The notes under the pieces: model-generated
Told to the model about the DNA's origin: nothing
Databases searched by the model: none
Seen by the model: only the letters and a program-made list of their open reading frames with translations
Source of the DNA: an uncultured Oscillospiraceae bacterium
GTDB lineage: Bacteria; Bacillota; Clostridia; Oscillospirales; Ruminococcaceae
Length of the DNA: 33,144 nucleotides
Assembly: GCA_934481355.1 (NCBI GenBank)
Contig: CAKSPH010000029.1
Location: 1-33,144 of the forward strand
Direction of reading: 5' to 3'
Translations under genes and position numbers: made by a program
Shown: piece after piece, positions 17,509 through 24,961 of the stretch
Position numbering within the stretch: the first letter of the stretch is position 1
Layout of the letters: each line of letters starts with the position of its first letter

Positions 17509-18186
17509 ATGAAGAAATTTCGCAAAGTCATAAAGGTTCTTCTGCTTATTTTGGTGTCGCTTATCTCAGCGGCGCTGATAGCCGTGGGAGTTTTCGCCGT
17601 CCTCGGCTGGAATATGTACAGCGAGGCGGTGGAGGAGCGCCCGGTGCGGCAGGTGTACGCGGATATGAAGTCGGACGAGCATTATGTGAGCTTTGACGAA
17701 CTGCCTGATTTCTACGTCCGCGCGGTTACTGCGGTCGAGGACCACGATTTCTGGGGGCACAACGGGATAGATCCCTCCGCGATATGCCGCGCGCTCCTGC
17801 ATGACCTCGCTGAAATGGAGTTTGCGGAGGGTGGCAGCACCATAACCATGCAGACCGCCAAGAACATCTACTACACGCAGGATAAGCGGCTGGAGCGCAA
17901 GGCGGCGGAGGTATTCACCGCATTCGAGCTGGAGGATAAGCTGGACAAGGAGCAGATATTCGAGCTGTATGTGAATACCATCTATTTCGGAAGCAACTAC
18001 TATGGGATATACGCGGCTTCGATGGGATATTACGGAGTACCTCCCGAGGAACTGACAGACGAGCAGTGCGCCGTCCTCGCGGGAATACCCCAGGCGCCGA
18101 GCGTGTATTCTCCGGACGTAAACCCGGAGCTCGCGGAACAGCGCGCACAGCAAGTAATCGCAGCCATGGAGAAATTCGGCAGTTGA
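17509..18186 (+). CDS. Monofunctional peptidoglycan glycosyltransferase (GT51)
   Basis: A 225-residue protein with one N-terminal membrane anchor (about 8-34) and a single GT51 domain, which polymerises lipid II into glycan chains outside the membrane. The catalytic Glu77 is in TAVEDHDFWGHNGID, followed by EGGSTITMQTAKN; the family usually has TITQQ, so one Gln is Met. RKAAEVFTAFELEDKLDKEQIFELYVNTIYFG carries the second Glu. No transpeptidase domain follows, unlike class A penicillin-binding proteins. I start at ATG 17509, five bases after GGAGG; the GTG at 17503 lies inside that site. No clear promoter is visible in the 130-bp gap. The stop overlaps the promoter of the next gene. Confidence 0.88.
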   Translation: MKKFRKVIKVLLLILVSLISAALIAVGVFAVLGWNMYSEAVEERPVRQVYADMKSDEHYVSFDELPDFYVRAVTAVEDHDFWGHNGIDPSAICRALLHDLAEMEFAEGGSTITMQTAKNIYYTQDKRLERKAAEVFTAFELEDKLDKEQIFELYVNTIYFGSNYYGIYAASMGYYGVPPEELTDEQCAVLAGIPQAPSVYSPDVNPELAEQRAQQVIAAMEKFGS

Positions 18187-18211
18187 CAGCGGCGGGAAAA
18201 TATGGTACAAT
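18183..18211 (+). promoter_or_regulatory. Promoter for the SGNH hydrolase gene
   Basis: TTGACA (18183-18188) overlaps the TGA stop of the upstream gene, with a 17-bp spacer and extended -10 TGG-TACAAT (18206-18211). A second possible -10, TATAAT, occurs at 18241-18246 but has only a weak TTGCGA -35 at 19 bp. Confidence 0.8.
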
Positions 18212-18220
18212 ATATTTGCG

Positions 18221-18238
18221 ATATTTCCGCGGAAATAT
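18221..18238. promoter_or_regulatory. 18-bp perfect palindrome at the transcription start
   Basis: ATATTTCCGCGGAAATAT is fully self-complementary and begins about ten bases after the -10 element, over or just past the expected start point. It is a strong candidate operator for a dimeric repressor. It is too short on loop to be a terminator. Confidence 0.55.
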
Positions 18239-18283
18239 TCTATAATACCATACGAAACATCAGCGATTCTGGAAAGGAACCCT

Positions 18284-19270
18284 ATGAAAAAGATAACTGC
18301 TTTATTTACGGCGGCGGTGCTTGCCGTTTCAGTTGGGATCACAGCCCATGCCGATGGCGACAGCCTTGTTGTGCTCGGGGATTCCATAACCTCCGGCTAC
18401 GGGCTTGACGGCTACGTTTCCGGCGATAATTACAGCGCGGCCGGCAGCTTCGCAAACAGGCTCGGTGAGAATTACGCTGAATACAGCAATTTCGCCGTTG
18501 ACGGGCGCACGACGGGCGAGCTCCTGACGGCTCTTGAGGACGAGGATATCTCTGCGGCTCTGGCGGGGGCTGATACGGTGGTCGTGTCGATAGGCGGCAA
18601 CGATTTCCTCCAGCCCATGATAACGGCGGCGTTCAATGCCGCGGCGGAAAATCAGGAGCTTTTCGGTATGCTGAGCGGCGCGTTTTCCGGAGCCTCCGGC
18701 GGTGAAGGGACGGCGGACGTCCCTGATTCGGACGATTACCTTGACGCGGCGACGGAATTCATGCGGATAATGACCGAAGCGGCTGATTCGGTGGATATCC
18801 GGCAGGTGGTAAGCAATATAGACAGCATTCTGACCACCGTTTCCGAGAAATCCCCGGAGAGCCAGATGATAGTGCTGACGGTGTACAATCCTTTCGAGGG
18901 CGTGACCGGCATGGAGCTTTTCGACGCAATGGCGCGCACCAAGCTGGAGGAGCTGAATTCCGGCATTGAGGATGCGGCTGAAAAGAACGGCGCTCAGGTG
19001 GCGGACGTGCACGAGGCGTTTGCGGGTCATGCGCTGGATTACACGAACATCTCCTCCATGGATATCCACCCGGACAGGGACGGACACGACGTGATATACC
19101 AGCTCCTGCTGGATATCACCGGCGCCGACCTTAACAGTACTGCGGAGGAAACGGCGCTTCCCGCCGATGGAAAGGGAAGTCCCGACACAGGAGCCGGCGG
19201 ATTTGCGGTCGTTGCGGGAATTGCCGCGCTTGCCGGGGCGGTTCTTGTAATATCAGGAAAACGTTCGTAA
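18284..19270 (+). CDS. Secreted SGNH/GDSL hydrolase with sortase-like C-terminal anchor
   Basis: A 328-residue exported hydrolase. The signal peptide ends near AHA-D (residue 23). Block I is VVLGDSITSGYG with nucleophile Ser34. Block III is VSIGGNDF with Asn106. Block V is MDIHPDRDGHD with His262. Gly and Asn for the oxyanion hole are present. The C-terminus has SPDTG (299-303), a hydrophobic helix (about 306-324) and a KRS tail, the layout of a cell-wall sorting signal, though SPDTG is not the classical LPxTG. Likely activity is deacylation of a surface glycan or lipid; the substrate is unknown. The ATG follows AAAGGAA. It has its own promoter and palindrome and follows a cell-wall synthesis gene. 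Confidence 0.88.
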   Translation: MKKITALFTAAVLAVSVGITAHADGDSLVVLGDSITSGYGLDGYVSGDNYSAAGSFANRLGENYAEYSNFAVDGRTTGELLTALEDEDISAALAGADTVVVSIGGNDFLQPMITAAFNAAAENQELFGMLSGAFSGASGGEGTADVPDSDDYLDAATEFMRIMTEAADSVDIRQVVSNIDSILTTVSEKSPESQMIVLTVYNPFEGVTGMELFDAMARTKLEELNSGIEDAAEKNGAQVADVHEAFAGHALDYTNISSMDIHPDRDGHDVIYQLLLDITGADLNSTAEETALPADGKGSPDTGAGGFAVVAGIAALAGAVLVISGKRS

Positions 19271-19287
19271 TTTTTCGGTTTAACGTA

Positions 19288-19316
19288 TTGAAATTTTCGT
19301 GCGGATATGATATAAT
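19288..19316 (+). promoter_or_regulatory. Promoter for the ThrH-like gene
   Basis: TTGAAA (19288-19293) and TATAAT (19311-19316) with a 17-bp spacer, 50 bp upstream of the ATG with an ACGGAGGAAA ribosome site. Confidence 0.8.
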
Positions 19317-19366
19317 AATTTTGTTGGCCGCACGGCGGCACACTACATAAAACGGAGGAAAACACA

Positions 19367-19975
19367 ATGTCAATGTATATCACCTGCCTCGATCTCGAGG
19401 GCGTACTCGTTCCTGAGATCTGGATAGCTTTCGCAGAAGCCAGCGGAATCCCGGAGCTGAAGCGTACCACCCGCGACGAACCGGATTACGACAAGCTCAT
19501 GAAGTGGCGCCTTGGTATCCTCAAGGAGCACGGACTTGGTCTGAAGGAGATCCAGGACACCATCGCAAAGATCGACCCCATGCCCGGCGCAAAGGAGTTC
19601 CTCGATGAGCTTCGTTCCATCTGCCAGGTGATCATTATTTCTGATACATTCTCCCAGTTCGCAGGTCCCCTCATGAAGAAGCTCGGTATGCCGACCATCT
19701 TCTGCAACACGCTTGAGGTAGCTCCGGACGGCGAGATAACCGGCTTCAGGATGCGCTGCGAGCAGTCCAAGCTCACAACCGTAAAGGCGCTCCAGAGCAT
19801 TGGCTTTGAGACCATCGCAAGCGGCGACAGCCACAACGATCTCGGAATGATCCGTGCAAGCAAGGCAGGTTTCCTGTTCAAGAGCCCTGACAATATCAAG
19901 GCTGCAAACCCCGATCTTCCCGCATATGAGACCTACGATGAGCTTATGGCTGCCATCAGGAAGGCTATGGATTAA
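19367..19975 (+). CDS. thrH: ThrH-like HAD phosphatase (phosphoserine phosphatase/phosphoserine:homoserine phosphotransferase)
   Basis: A 202-residue HAD enzyme closely resembling ThrH. Motif I is TCLDLEGVLVPEIW (Asp9, with Glu11 in place of the usual second Asp, as in ThrH). Motif II is IIISDTFSQF. The motif III Lys lies in CEQSKLTTVKALQ, and motif IV is ASGDSHNDLGMI. ThrH dephosphorylates phosphoserine and can pass the phosphate to homoserine, linking serine and threonine synthesis. It is transcribed alone, from its own promoter to a strong terminator 18 bp after the stop. Codon use is noticeably biased to preferred codons, suggesting high expression. Length and motif order support the call; the phosphotransferase activity is inferred from family. 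Confidence 0.88.
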   Translation: MSMYITCLDLEGVLVPEIWIAFAEASGIPELKRTTRDEPDYDKLMKWRLGILKEHGLGLKEIQDTIAKIDPMPGAKEFLDELRSICQVIIISDTFSQFAGPLMKKLGMPTIFCNTLEVAPDGEITGFRMRCEQSKLTTVKALQSIGFETIASGDSHNDLGMIRASKAGFLFKSPDNIKAANPDLPAYETYDELMAAIRKAMD

Positions 19976-19992
19976 AAAAATCAGCAAAAGCT

Positions 19993-20019
19993 GGCGCTGC
20001 TTCCGGGCAGCGCCTTTTT
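19993..20019 (+). terminator. Intrinsic terminator of the ThrH-like gene
   Basis: Perfect 8-bp stem GGCGCTGC/GCAGCGCC, 6-nt loop TTCCGG, followed at once by TTTTT. Confidence 0.9.
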
Positions 20020-20078
20020 GTATGTGATTTTAAAAAAAAAAAAACATCTGTTAAACCGGTTTGTCCGCTGTTAGTCCG

Positions 20079-20107
20079 TTGACAGGAGTAAAAAAAAGTG
20101 CTATAAT
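20079..20107 (+). promoter_or_regulatory. Consensus promoter for the GAF-PAS-GGDEF gene
   Basis: TTGACA (20079-20084), 17 bp, TATAAT (20102-20107), a perfect match. A 10-bp palindrome AAACCGGTTT lies just upstream at 20053-20062 and may bind a regulator. Confidence 0.85.
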
Positions 20108-20157
20108 CTTAACAGAATATAAACAGTCGGTTAATATAGCAAACAGAACATGAGAAG

Positions 20158-21972
20158 GTGAGCAGAATAGACATCACATATAACGATACAGGGCGTCAGG
20201 CGAAACTCCAGTCAACACTTGTGGAGTGCGTCCAGACCCTGTACATGAACAGTGACATAGACGGGGCGATAAATCAGCTTCTTGAAATAATCGCACATTA
20301 TTACTGTGCCGACAGAAGCTATATCTTCGAATTTGACGACGATATGAAAATGATCCACAACACCTATGAATGGTGTGCGGATGGAATCGAACCGGAGATA
20401 GAATTTCTCAGCAATGTTGAGATGTCCGTAATAAGCCGCTGGCTGGTATATTTTGAGACCAAGGGCGAGTTCTATATAAATTCGCTCAGCCGTGATGTGT
20501 CCGAAGATTCCGACGAGTACAAAGTCCTTGAGCAGCAGGGGATAAAGAGTCTTATGGCGGCTCCGCTGAGAAGCGGCGACCGGCTGGTGGGATTAATGGG
20601 TGTTGACAACCCCCGGGACAATACGGATATGCTTATTCTCATGCGTCTTGTGTCGGCTTTTGTCGTAAACGATATTCAGAAGCGAGAAACACTGGAGCAG
20701 AGAATACTCCGTGCGATAGGGAACACCTTTGTTTCAATGCACACTGTGGACCTTGTTGCCGACACCCAGCGCGAGATAAAGCGCAACAAGGAGGTCTGCA
20801 AGTTTGTCAACCATAAGGAAAACGCACGCAGGCAGATGAAAACGGTCATGAATGCGCTTTCCGACCCGAAATATCTTGCTGATGTGCTGAGTTTCGCCGA
20901 CCTGAGCACAATTGCCGACAGAATGCAGGATATCAATGTACTGAGCCATGACTTCCTTGCAAACGACGGGCACTGGTGCAGGTGCAGCTTCTTTGCCATG
21001 AACCGCGACGAAAATGGACGGCTGATTGAGGCAGTGTTTGCGGTGCAGTACATCGACGCGGAGAAAAAACGCGAGCTGGAGTATCAGCGCGCTCTTAAAA
21101 CCGCCCTGGAAAACCAGAACGAAATATACGCGGAGATGCTGCATATGCAGGGGTGCGGAGTTATCGCCTGCCAGACCGACACCCGCGAGATAATCATGCT
21201 CAACGACGCCGCGCAGCAGCTCTTCGGAAACCCGCGCAGGGGCACTTTGCTCAAGGAAGTCGTTTCTCCGATACTTGTCAACGATATATCTAATATAACC
21301 GAGCAGCTCGACGAGATAGCCCTCTCGCCGGGGAGCTGCAATTTCGAGTTTGCCGTCCGCGGCAAGGATGATCTGGTGTACCTCAAAACCACGGCGCGTA
21401 CAGCGGTGCTTGCCGGCGGCGACAATATAATGATCCTTACTATGATGGACATTACGGACAAAAAACGGCTGGAGAACCGCCTGCTTGTTCTTTCCGAAAC
21501 AGACCCGCTCACGAAGATATGCAACCGCGGCAGCGGCGAGCGCAGGACGGAGCGCCTTATTGCCGAGGGAACTCCGGGAATGTTCTGCCTGCTGGATGTG
21601 GACAAGTTCAAGACCATCAACGATTCATTCGGCCACACTGTCGGAGACAAAGCGCTGATAGCCGTTGCAGAATGCCTGAAGAAGTGCTTTCAGGGGTGCG
21701 TGGTAATGCGCCTTGGCGGAGATGAGTTCTCCGTATTCGCGCCGGAAGTCACCACCGAAAATCATGGAGCCGATATGATAAACGAGTTCTTCGAAGCGAT
21801 TTCCGGCACGGATATCCCGGAGATGTTCGGAAGAAAGATAACTGTCAGCATGGGAGCTGTTCTGTGCACGGAAAAGAATATCAAGTTTGACAGAATGTAC
21901 GCCATGGCAGACAATGCGATGTACTTCTGCAAGTCTACCCCGGGAAACAAATACCAGTTCTATAACGAATGA
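20158..21972 (+). CDS. GAF-PAS-GGDEF diguanylate cyclase
   Basis: A protein of up to 604 residues with no membrane helices. It has a GAF-like sensor (about 35-190), a linker region, a PAS-like domain (about 325-445, GCGVIACQTDTREIIMLNDAAQQLFG) and a C-terminal GGDEF domain. The active-site motif is intact: RLGGDEFSVF (520-524). DVDKFKTINDSFGHTVGDKAL and TDPLTKICNR are also canonical, so it should make cyclic di-GMP in the cytoplasm in response to a ligand. No RxxD inhibitory site precedes GGDEF. The start is unclear: GTG at 20158 overlaps the ribosome site AAGGTGA, while the AUA codon at 20167 lies five bases after it; the next clear starts are GTG 20221 and ATG 20245. It ends at a strong terminator. 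Confidence 0.87.
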   Translation: MSRIDITYNDTGRQAKLQSTLVECVQTLYMNSDIDGAINQLLEIIAHYYCADRSYIFEFDDDMKMIHNTYEWCADGIEPEIEFLSNVEMSVISRWLVYFETKGEFYINSLSRDVSEDSDEYKVLEQQGIKSLMAAPLRSGDRLVGLMGVDNPRDNTDMLILMRLVSAFVVNDIQKRETLEQRILRAIGNTFVSMHTVDLVADTQREIKRNKEVCKFVNHKENARRQMKTVMNALSDPKYLADVLSFADLSTIADRMQDINVLSHDFLANDGHWCRCSFFAMNRDENGRLIEAVFAVQYIDAEKKRELEYQRALKTALENQNEIYAEMLHMQGCGVIACQTDTREIIMLNDAAQQLFGNPRRGTLLKEVVSPILVNDISNITEQLDEIALSPGSCNFEFAVRGKDDLVYLKTTARTAVLAGGDNIMILTMMDITDKKRLENRLLVLSETDPLTKICNRGSGERRTERLIAEGTPGMFCLLDVDKFKTINDSFGHTVGDKALIAVAECLKKCFQGCVVMRLGGDEFSVFAPEVTTENHGADMINEFFEAISGTDIPEMFGRKITVSMGAVLCTEKNIKFDRMYAMADNAMYFCKSTPGNKYQFYNE

Positions 21973-22010
21973 TAAATTGCATAAGGTCATCTCTATAATA
22001 TTATACGAAA

Positions 22011-22052
22011 ATGAGCTCCGGCGCTGTAAAACCAGCCGGAGCTCATTTCTTT
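22011..22052 (+). terminator. Intrinsic terminator of the diguanylate cyclase gene
   Basis: Perfect 12-bp stem ATGAGCTCCGGC (22011-22022) with its complement at 22035-22046, a 12-nt loop, then TTCTTTT. Confidence 0.88.
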
Positions 22053-22146
22053 TCCGGGATAGTTCAGAATAGGTCGTTTCTATGTGCAGATTTCACGAAA
22101 ATTATACTCATATTTTCTGATAATTGTAAATTATCATTAAAAAGTC

Positions 22147-22175
22147 TTGATTTATGCAGAAAAATATGGTATCAT
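22147..22175 (+). promoter_or_regulatory. Promoter for the PtsI-like gene
   Basis: TTGATT (22147-22152), 17 bp, extended -10 TGG-TATCAT (22170-22175), then an AAAGGAGAG site and ATG at 22226. Confidence 0.65.
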
Positions 22176-22225
22176 TAAGGTAATGAAAGAGCGCGTGCTC
22201 AAATAACACAAAGGAGAGATCTACT

Positions 22226-23734
22226 ATGACAGTATTCAACGGCAAAAGCGTATGCGGCGCGGCGGTATGTGCAAACGTGTGTGTTATCCGCAAGCCTGAT
22301 CTGTCAGCGGAGCGCGTCCATGTTGACGACGCCTCTGCGGAGCTCCGCAGAATCGCGGCGGCAAGATATGTTGCCGCAAGACAGCTCCAGGAGATCTACG
22401 ACCGTGCGCTCGACAGGTTCGGTGAATCCAACGCGCAGATATTCGGGATACATACGATGATGCTGGAGGACGAGGACTACAACGGCTCTATCGACGGTAT
22501 TATAGAGGCCGAGAATGTCAACGCAGAGTACGCGGTATACCGCACTTCCGTGATATTTTCCCAGATGCTGGAGGCAATGGACAACGAGTATATGCGCGCC
22601 CGCTCCGCTGATGTGCGTGACGTGTCGTTCCGGCTGATGTCAATATTACGCGGACAGGCTGAGGATATGTCCTATGTGCCGGAGCACTCGGTCATCTGTG
22701 CGGACGATATCTCGCCGAGCCAGGCGGAGGCGCTCGACCGCAGGAGTCCGGCGGCGTTTGTAATGGCGCATGGTTCCACGCTCTCTCATACGTCGATACT
22801 CGCCAGAAGCATGAATATCCCGGTGGTTATCGGCGCGGGTGATGATCTGCTCAGCGCAGTCCACAGCGGGAAAGAGATGCTTGTGGACGGCTCGACCGGC
22901 ACCATAATTCTGGAGCCGGACGCCGCCCTGAGAAAGTGCCTTATCCCGGATGTGCGCCGCCCGGCACACCCCGAGGAAAAGACCCGCACCATCGACGGCA
23001 CGAGGGTAATGCTGCTTGCGGAGGGAGCCTCCGGGACGCTGCCCGCCTGCGCGGACGGGGCGTCGTTCCTTTCCTGCCCGAGGCTGGACGATTCCGAGGA
23101 GCAGTACGAATATTACCGCAGCATCATGGAAAATGCGGCGGGCGGCAGGGTGTTCCTGCGCGTACCGGAGATACCGGCTTCCGACCCGAAGCGGCACGAG
23201 CACGTACTCATGCAGCTGCGCTCGGTATTCCGCGCCTGCGGCAGCGCTGATTCAGCCGGGATACTTTTTCCTATGATAAACTGCGAGGCAGAGGCACGCA
23301 AAATACTGAAAGCCTGCGACGAGGTGACGACCTCCTTACGCGCGGAGGGAATCGAGGTTTCAGATAATGTAAAGCTCGGATTCATGCTGGAAACTCCTGC
23401 GGCTGCTATAATCAGCGATGTTCTCGCGCCGATGTCCGATCTGTTCATCATAGACAGCGATGTTCTGTCGCGGCTGACTCTTTCCAGCTCCGGCGGTGAT
23501 ATTTTCGACGAGCAATTCATCGGGAGCCAGAAGAACGCGGTGCTCCGTCTGATAAATTACAGCGCGCGCTCCGCAGTGAAGAACGGCGCGCGGATAGGAA
23601 TATGCGGCTCGCTGGCGCAGGACCCGTCGCTTACCGAAGAGTTCCTGAGAATGGGTATCAACAAGTTCTGCGTTCCTGCCGGACAGCTTGAAGAGGTTCG
23701 AAGCGCGGTCATAAACGCAGACCTTGCAGAATGA
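22226..23734 (+). CDS. PtsI-like (PTS enzyme I) protein with degenerate PEP site
   Basis: A 502-residue protein with the enzyme I layout: an N-terminal HPr-binding helical region, the phospho-His swivel domain (AHGSTLSHTSILARSMNIP, His188) and a TIM-barrel PEP domain. True enzyme I is about 570 residues. The barrel has lost key positions. RTEFL is replaced by SFLSCPRLDD (279-288), the RTLDxGxDK block by RVPEIPASDP, and GTNDLTQ by IDSDVLSR, losing the magnesium Asp. CGE becomes CGS, although Cys460 remains. Glu389 (MLETPAA) and FPMI are kept. PEP-dependent autophosphorylation is therefore doubtful; it could accept phosphate on His188 from another protein or act as a regulator. It is monocistronic, with no HPr or PTS genes nearby. 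Confidence 0.8.
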   Translation: MTVFNGKSVCGAAVCANVCVIRKPDLSAERVHVDDASAELRRIAAARYVAARQLQEIYDRALDRFGESNAQIFGIHTMMLEDEDYNGSIDGIIEAENVNAEYAVYRTSVIFSQMLEAMDNEYMRARSADVRDVSFRLMSILRGQAEDMSYVPEHSVICADDISPSQAEALDRRSPAAFVMAHGSTLSHTSILARSMNIPVVIGAGDDLLSAVHSGKEMLVDGSTGTIILEPDAALRKCLIPDVRRPAHPEEKTRTIDGTRVMLLAEGASGTLPACADGASFLSCPRLDDSEEQYEYYRSIMENAAGGRVFLRVPEIPASDPKRHEHVLMQLRSVFRACGSADSAGILFPMINCEAEARKILKACDEVTTSLRAEGIEVSDNVKLGFMLETPAAAIISDVLAPMSDLFIIDSDVLSRLTLSSSGGDIFDEQFIGSQKNAVLRLINYSARSAVKNGARIGICGSLAQDPSLTEEFLRMGINKFCVPAGQLEEVRSAVINADLAE

Positions 23735-23767
23735 ATAAACGTCGCTGTAAAATAACTCAACAACCAT

Positions 23768-23798
23768 GCCCGGGCAACCATTCTATGGAAGCTCGGGC
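23768..23798 (+). terminator. Probable terminator hairpin after the PtsI-like gene
   Basis: 8-bp stem GCCCGGGC/GCTCGGGC with one G-U pair and a 15-nt loop, 34 bp after the stop. It is followed only by TTATCTG, so termination may be weak. Confidence 0.5.
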
Positions 23799-23885
23799 TT
23801 ATCTGCCGGATATTTCCGCAAGCTCCGCCTGTTTTATTCTGTTTTTACTCTGAAGACCGCGGAGTCTTTCGCCAAGAGTTCCCAT
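23799..23885 (-). pseudogene. Truncated XRE-family repressor remnant
   Basis: ATG at 23885 with AGGGGGG upstream encodes 28 residues, MGTLGERLRGLQSKN... RIKQAELAEISG, then a TAA. This is the first two helices of an XRE/Cro-type helix-turn-helix; the recognition helix and the rest are missing, and the PtsI hairpin begins immediately after. It is divergent from the promoter at 23958-23986, the classic repressor/early-gene arrangement of phages and integrative elements. I read it as the stump of an element's repressor gene. A functional micro-protein is unlikely. Confidence 0.6.
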
Positions 23886-23957
23886 TCTGACCGCCCCCCT
23901 GATAAAAGTATAACATACCGTCCGGTTTTGCCAGAATTACTTAAAGTAAAGGGTATA

Positions 23958-23986
23958 TTGACAAACAGCTATTGTTGTGATATACT
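23958..23986 (+). promoter_or_regulatory. Promoter of the mobile-element remnant
   Basis: TTGACA (23958-23963), 17 bp, TATACT (23981-23986). It is divergent to the truncated repressor and ahead of the short ORFs at 24060 and 24196. Confidence 0.75.
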
Positions 23987-24059
23987 AAGTATGCAGAAAC
24001 TTTACATTTAGTAATGTTTGCATATCAGAAAGATTATATACGGACAAAGGCGTGTCACT

Positions 24060-24155
24060 ATGGAATGGTACAATGTTATCAGAAATGGATATGATACGCA
24101 TGAAACTGATGCCGTTGACATCGCTCTGTCCCAGCTGCGGGGCTTGATAAGTTGA
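24060..24155 (+). CDS. Hypothetical 31-residue ORF in element remnant
   Basis: ATG at 24060, weak AAAGG nine bases upstream, TGA at 24155. The peptide begins MEWYNVIRNGYDTHETDAVD and ends QLRGLIS. I recognise no family. It sits between the remnant promoter and the next gene (40 bp away), so it may be an early gene of the decayed element or the stump of a longer one. Coding status is uncertain. Confidence 0.35.
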   Translation: MEWYNVIRNGYDTHETDAVDIALSQLRGLIS

Positions 24156-24195
24156 TAGGGCAGTATAGGTAACAGGAAAACTGAGGTGTAATAAT

Positions 24196-24715
24196 ATGAG
24201 TGATTATGCGATCCGCTCCACGCAGGGTTACGAACCTGACCAGCACGAAAATGTGTTATCAAGTATCTTTAAGCAGTATGAATCAGTGATCGTTCAGAGC
24301 CTGATCACATCTTTCGGGCTGGATTTTCTTATTACAGACCGTCACGGCGGCGATGTGGACACTATACATAACGTAAGGCAAATTGGGTCTGATCCTGAAA
24401 TGCAGTATAAAAACGCTGCAAACAAGGCAGCATACACGACAACAGAGGAGAATACAACTCAAGCGAATATCACAGCGATCCCCGATATATAGCTAAGAAC
24501 CGCCAAATAAGTGAACAAAAGAAAAAAGGCGAATTATATGATTCTTACACCGGAGAGAAAATCACCTACAACGAAAAAAGCGATCTTGATCACGTTATTT
24601 CGGCGAAAGAAATACACGATGACCGCGGGAGCCAGTACATAAGCGCTTCATACAGAGCCATGCGGAACGAATATGGAGTAAAGCAGAGCATGAACAACGC
24701 CGCAGATATTACTCG
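24196..24715 (+). pseudogene. Frameshifted element gene fused to an IS3-family transposase tail
   Basis: ATG 24196 with GAGGTG nine bases upstream opens a 98-residue frame (MSDYAIRSTQGYEPDQHENV) that stops at 24492. The homologous sense appears to continue in another frame from about 24441 (NRGEYNSSEYHSDPRYIAKN), so a one-base change near 24436-24440 broke the gene. That second frame runs KKKGELYDSYTGEKITYN and DHVISAKEIHDD, recalling a protein I associate with Firmicute integrative elements. At the DRG codons (24621-24629) it switches to GSQYISASYRAMRNEYGVKQSMN, the C-terminal part of IS3-family transposases (usually HSDRGSQYTS...SM...). Similarity fades at about 24710, with no DNA..E end. 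This is a double pseudogene joined by deletion or insertion. Confidence 0.65.
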
Positions 24716-24742
24716 GATAAGACGGGCAAACCGGCGGCCGCC

Positions 24743-24795
24743 GCAATGGAATAAATATCCACGCGGCGTAGCAAAGTGGATATTTATTCCATTGC
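24743..24795. repeat. Perfect 20-bp inverted repeat (hairpin or MITE-like)
   Basis: GCAATGGAATAAATATCCAC at 24743-24762 is exactly complementary to 24776-24795, with a 13-nt spacer GCGGCGTAGCAAA. No T run follows, and it sits directly after the transposase fragment. It could be a miniature element, a palindromic repeat unit or an insertion scar. The remaining 24493-24961 stretch holds the pseudogene tail and the hairpin at 24910 and no other gene I can support. Confidence 0.75.
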
Positions 24796-24909
24796 ACTGC
24801 TGCTCAAAATTTTTGAGTGAAATGTGTAAAGCTATATTTTCAATATCATTATAACAATTTTCAGGAATGCATATTCGAACTTTCGCATTGCGATATGCCT
24901 TACAGCCGA

Positions 24910-24935
24910 ATGGGCGCACGTCACCGTGCGCCCAT
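24910..24935. terminator. Terminator-like hairpin after the dockerin gene
   Basis: Perfect 11-bp stem ATGGGCGCACG/CGTGCGCCCAT with loop TCAC, 27 bp past the stop of the minus-strand gene. The T-rich flank (CATTTTGTTCATTTTT) follows it on the plus strand, so it fits best as a plus-strand or bidirectional terminator. Confidence 0.6.
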
Positions 24936-24961
24936 CATTTTGTTCATTTTTCGTCAGCGGA

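Noticed and set aside
24910..24935. Attachment site (att) of the decayed element
   Set aside because: It is a plain hairpin with terminator-like flank, and no matching direct repeat was found on the other side of the remnant.
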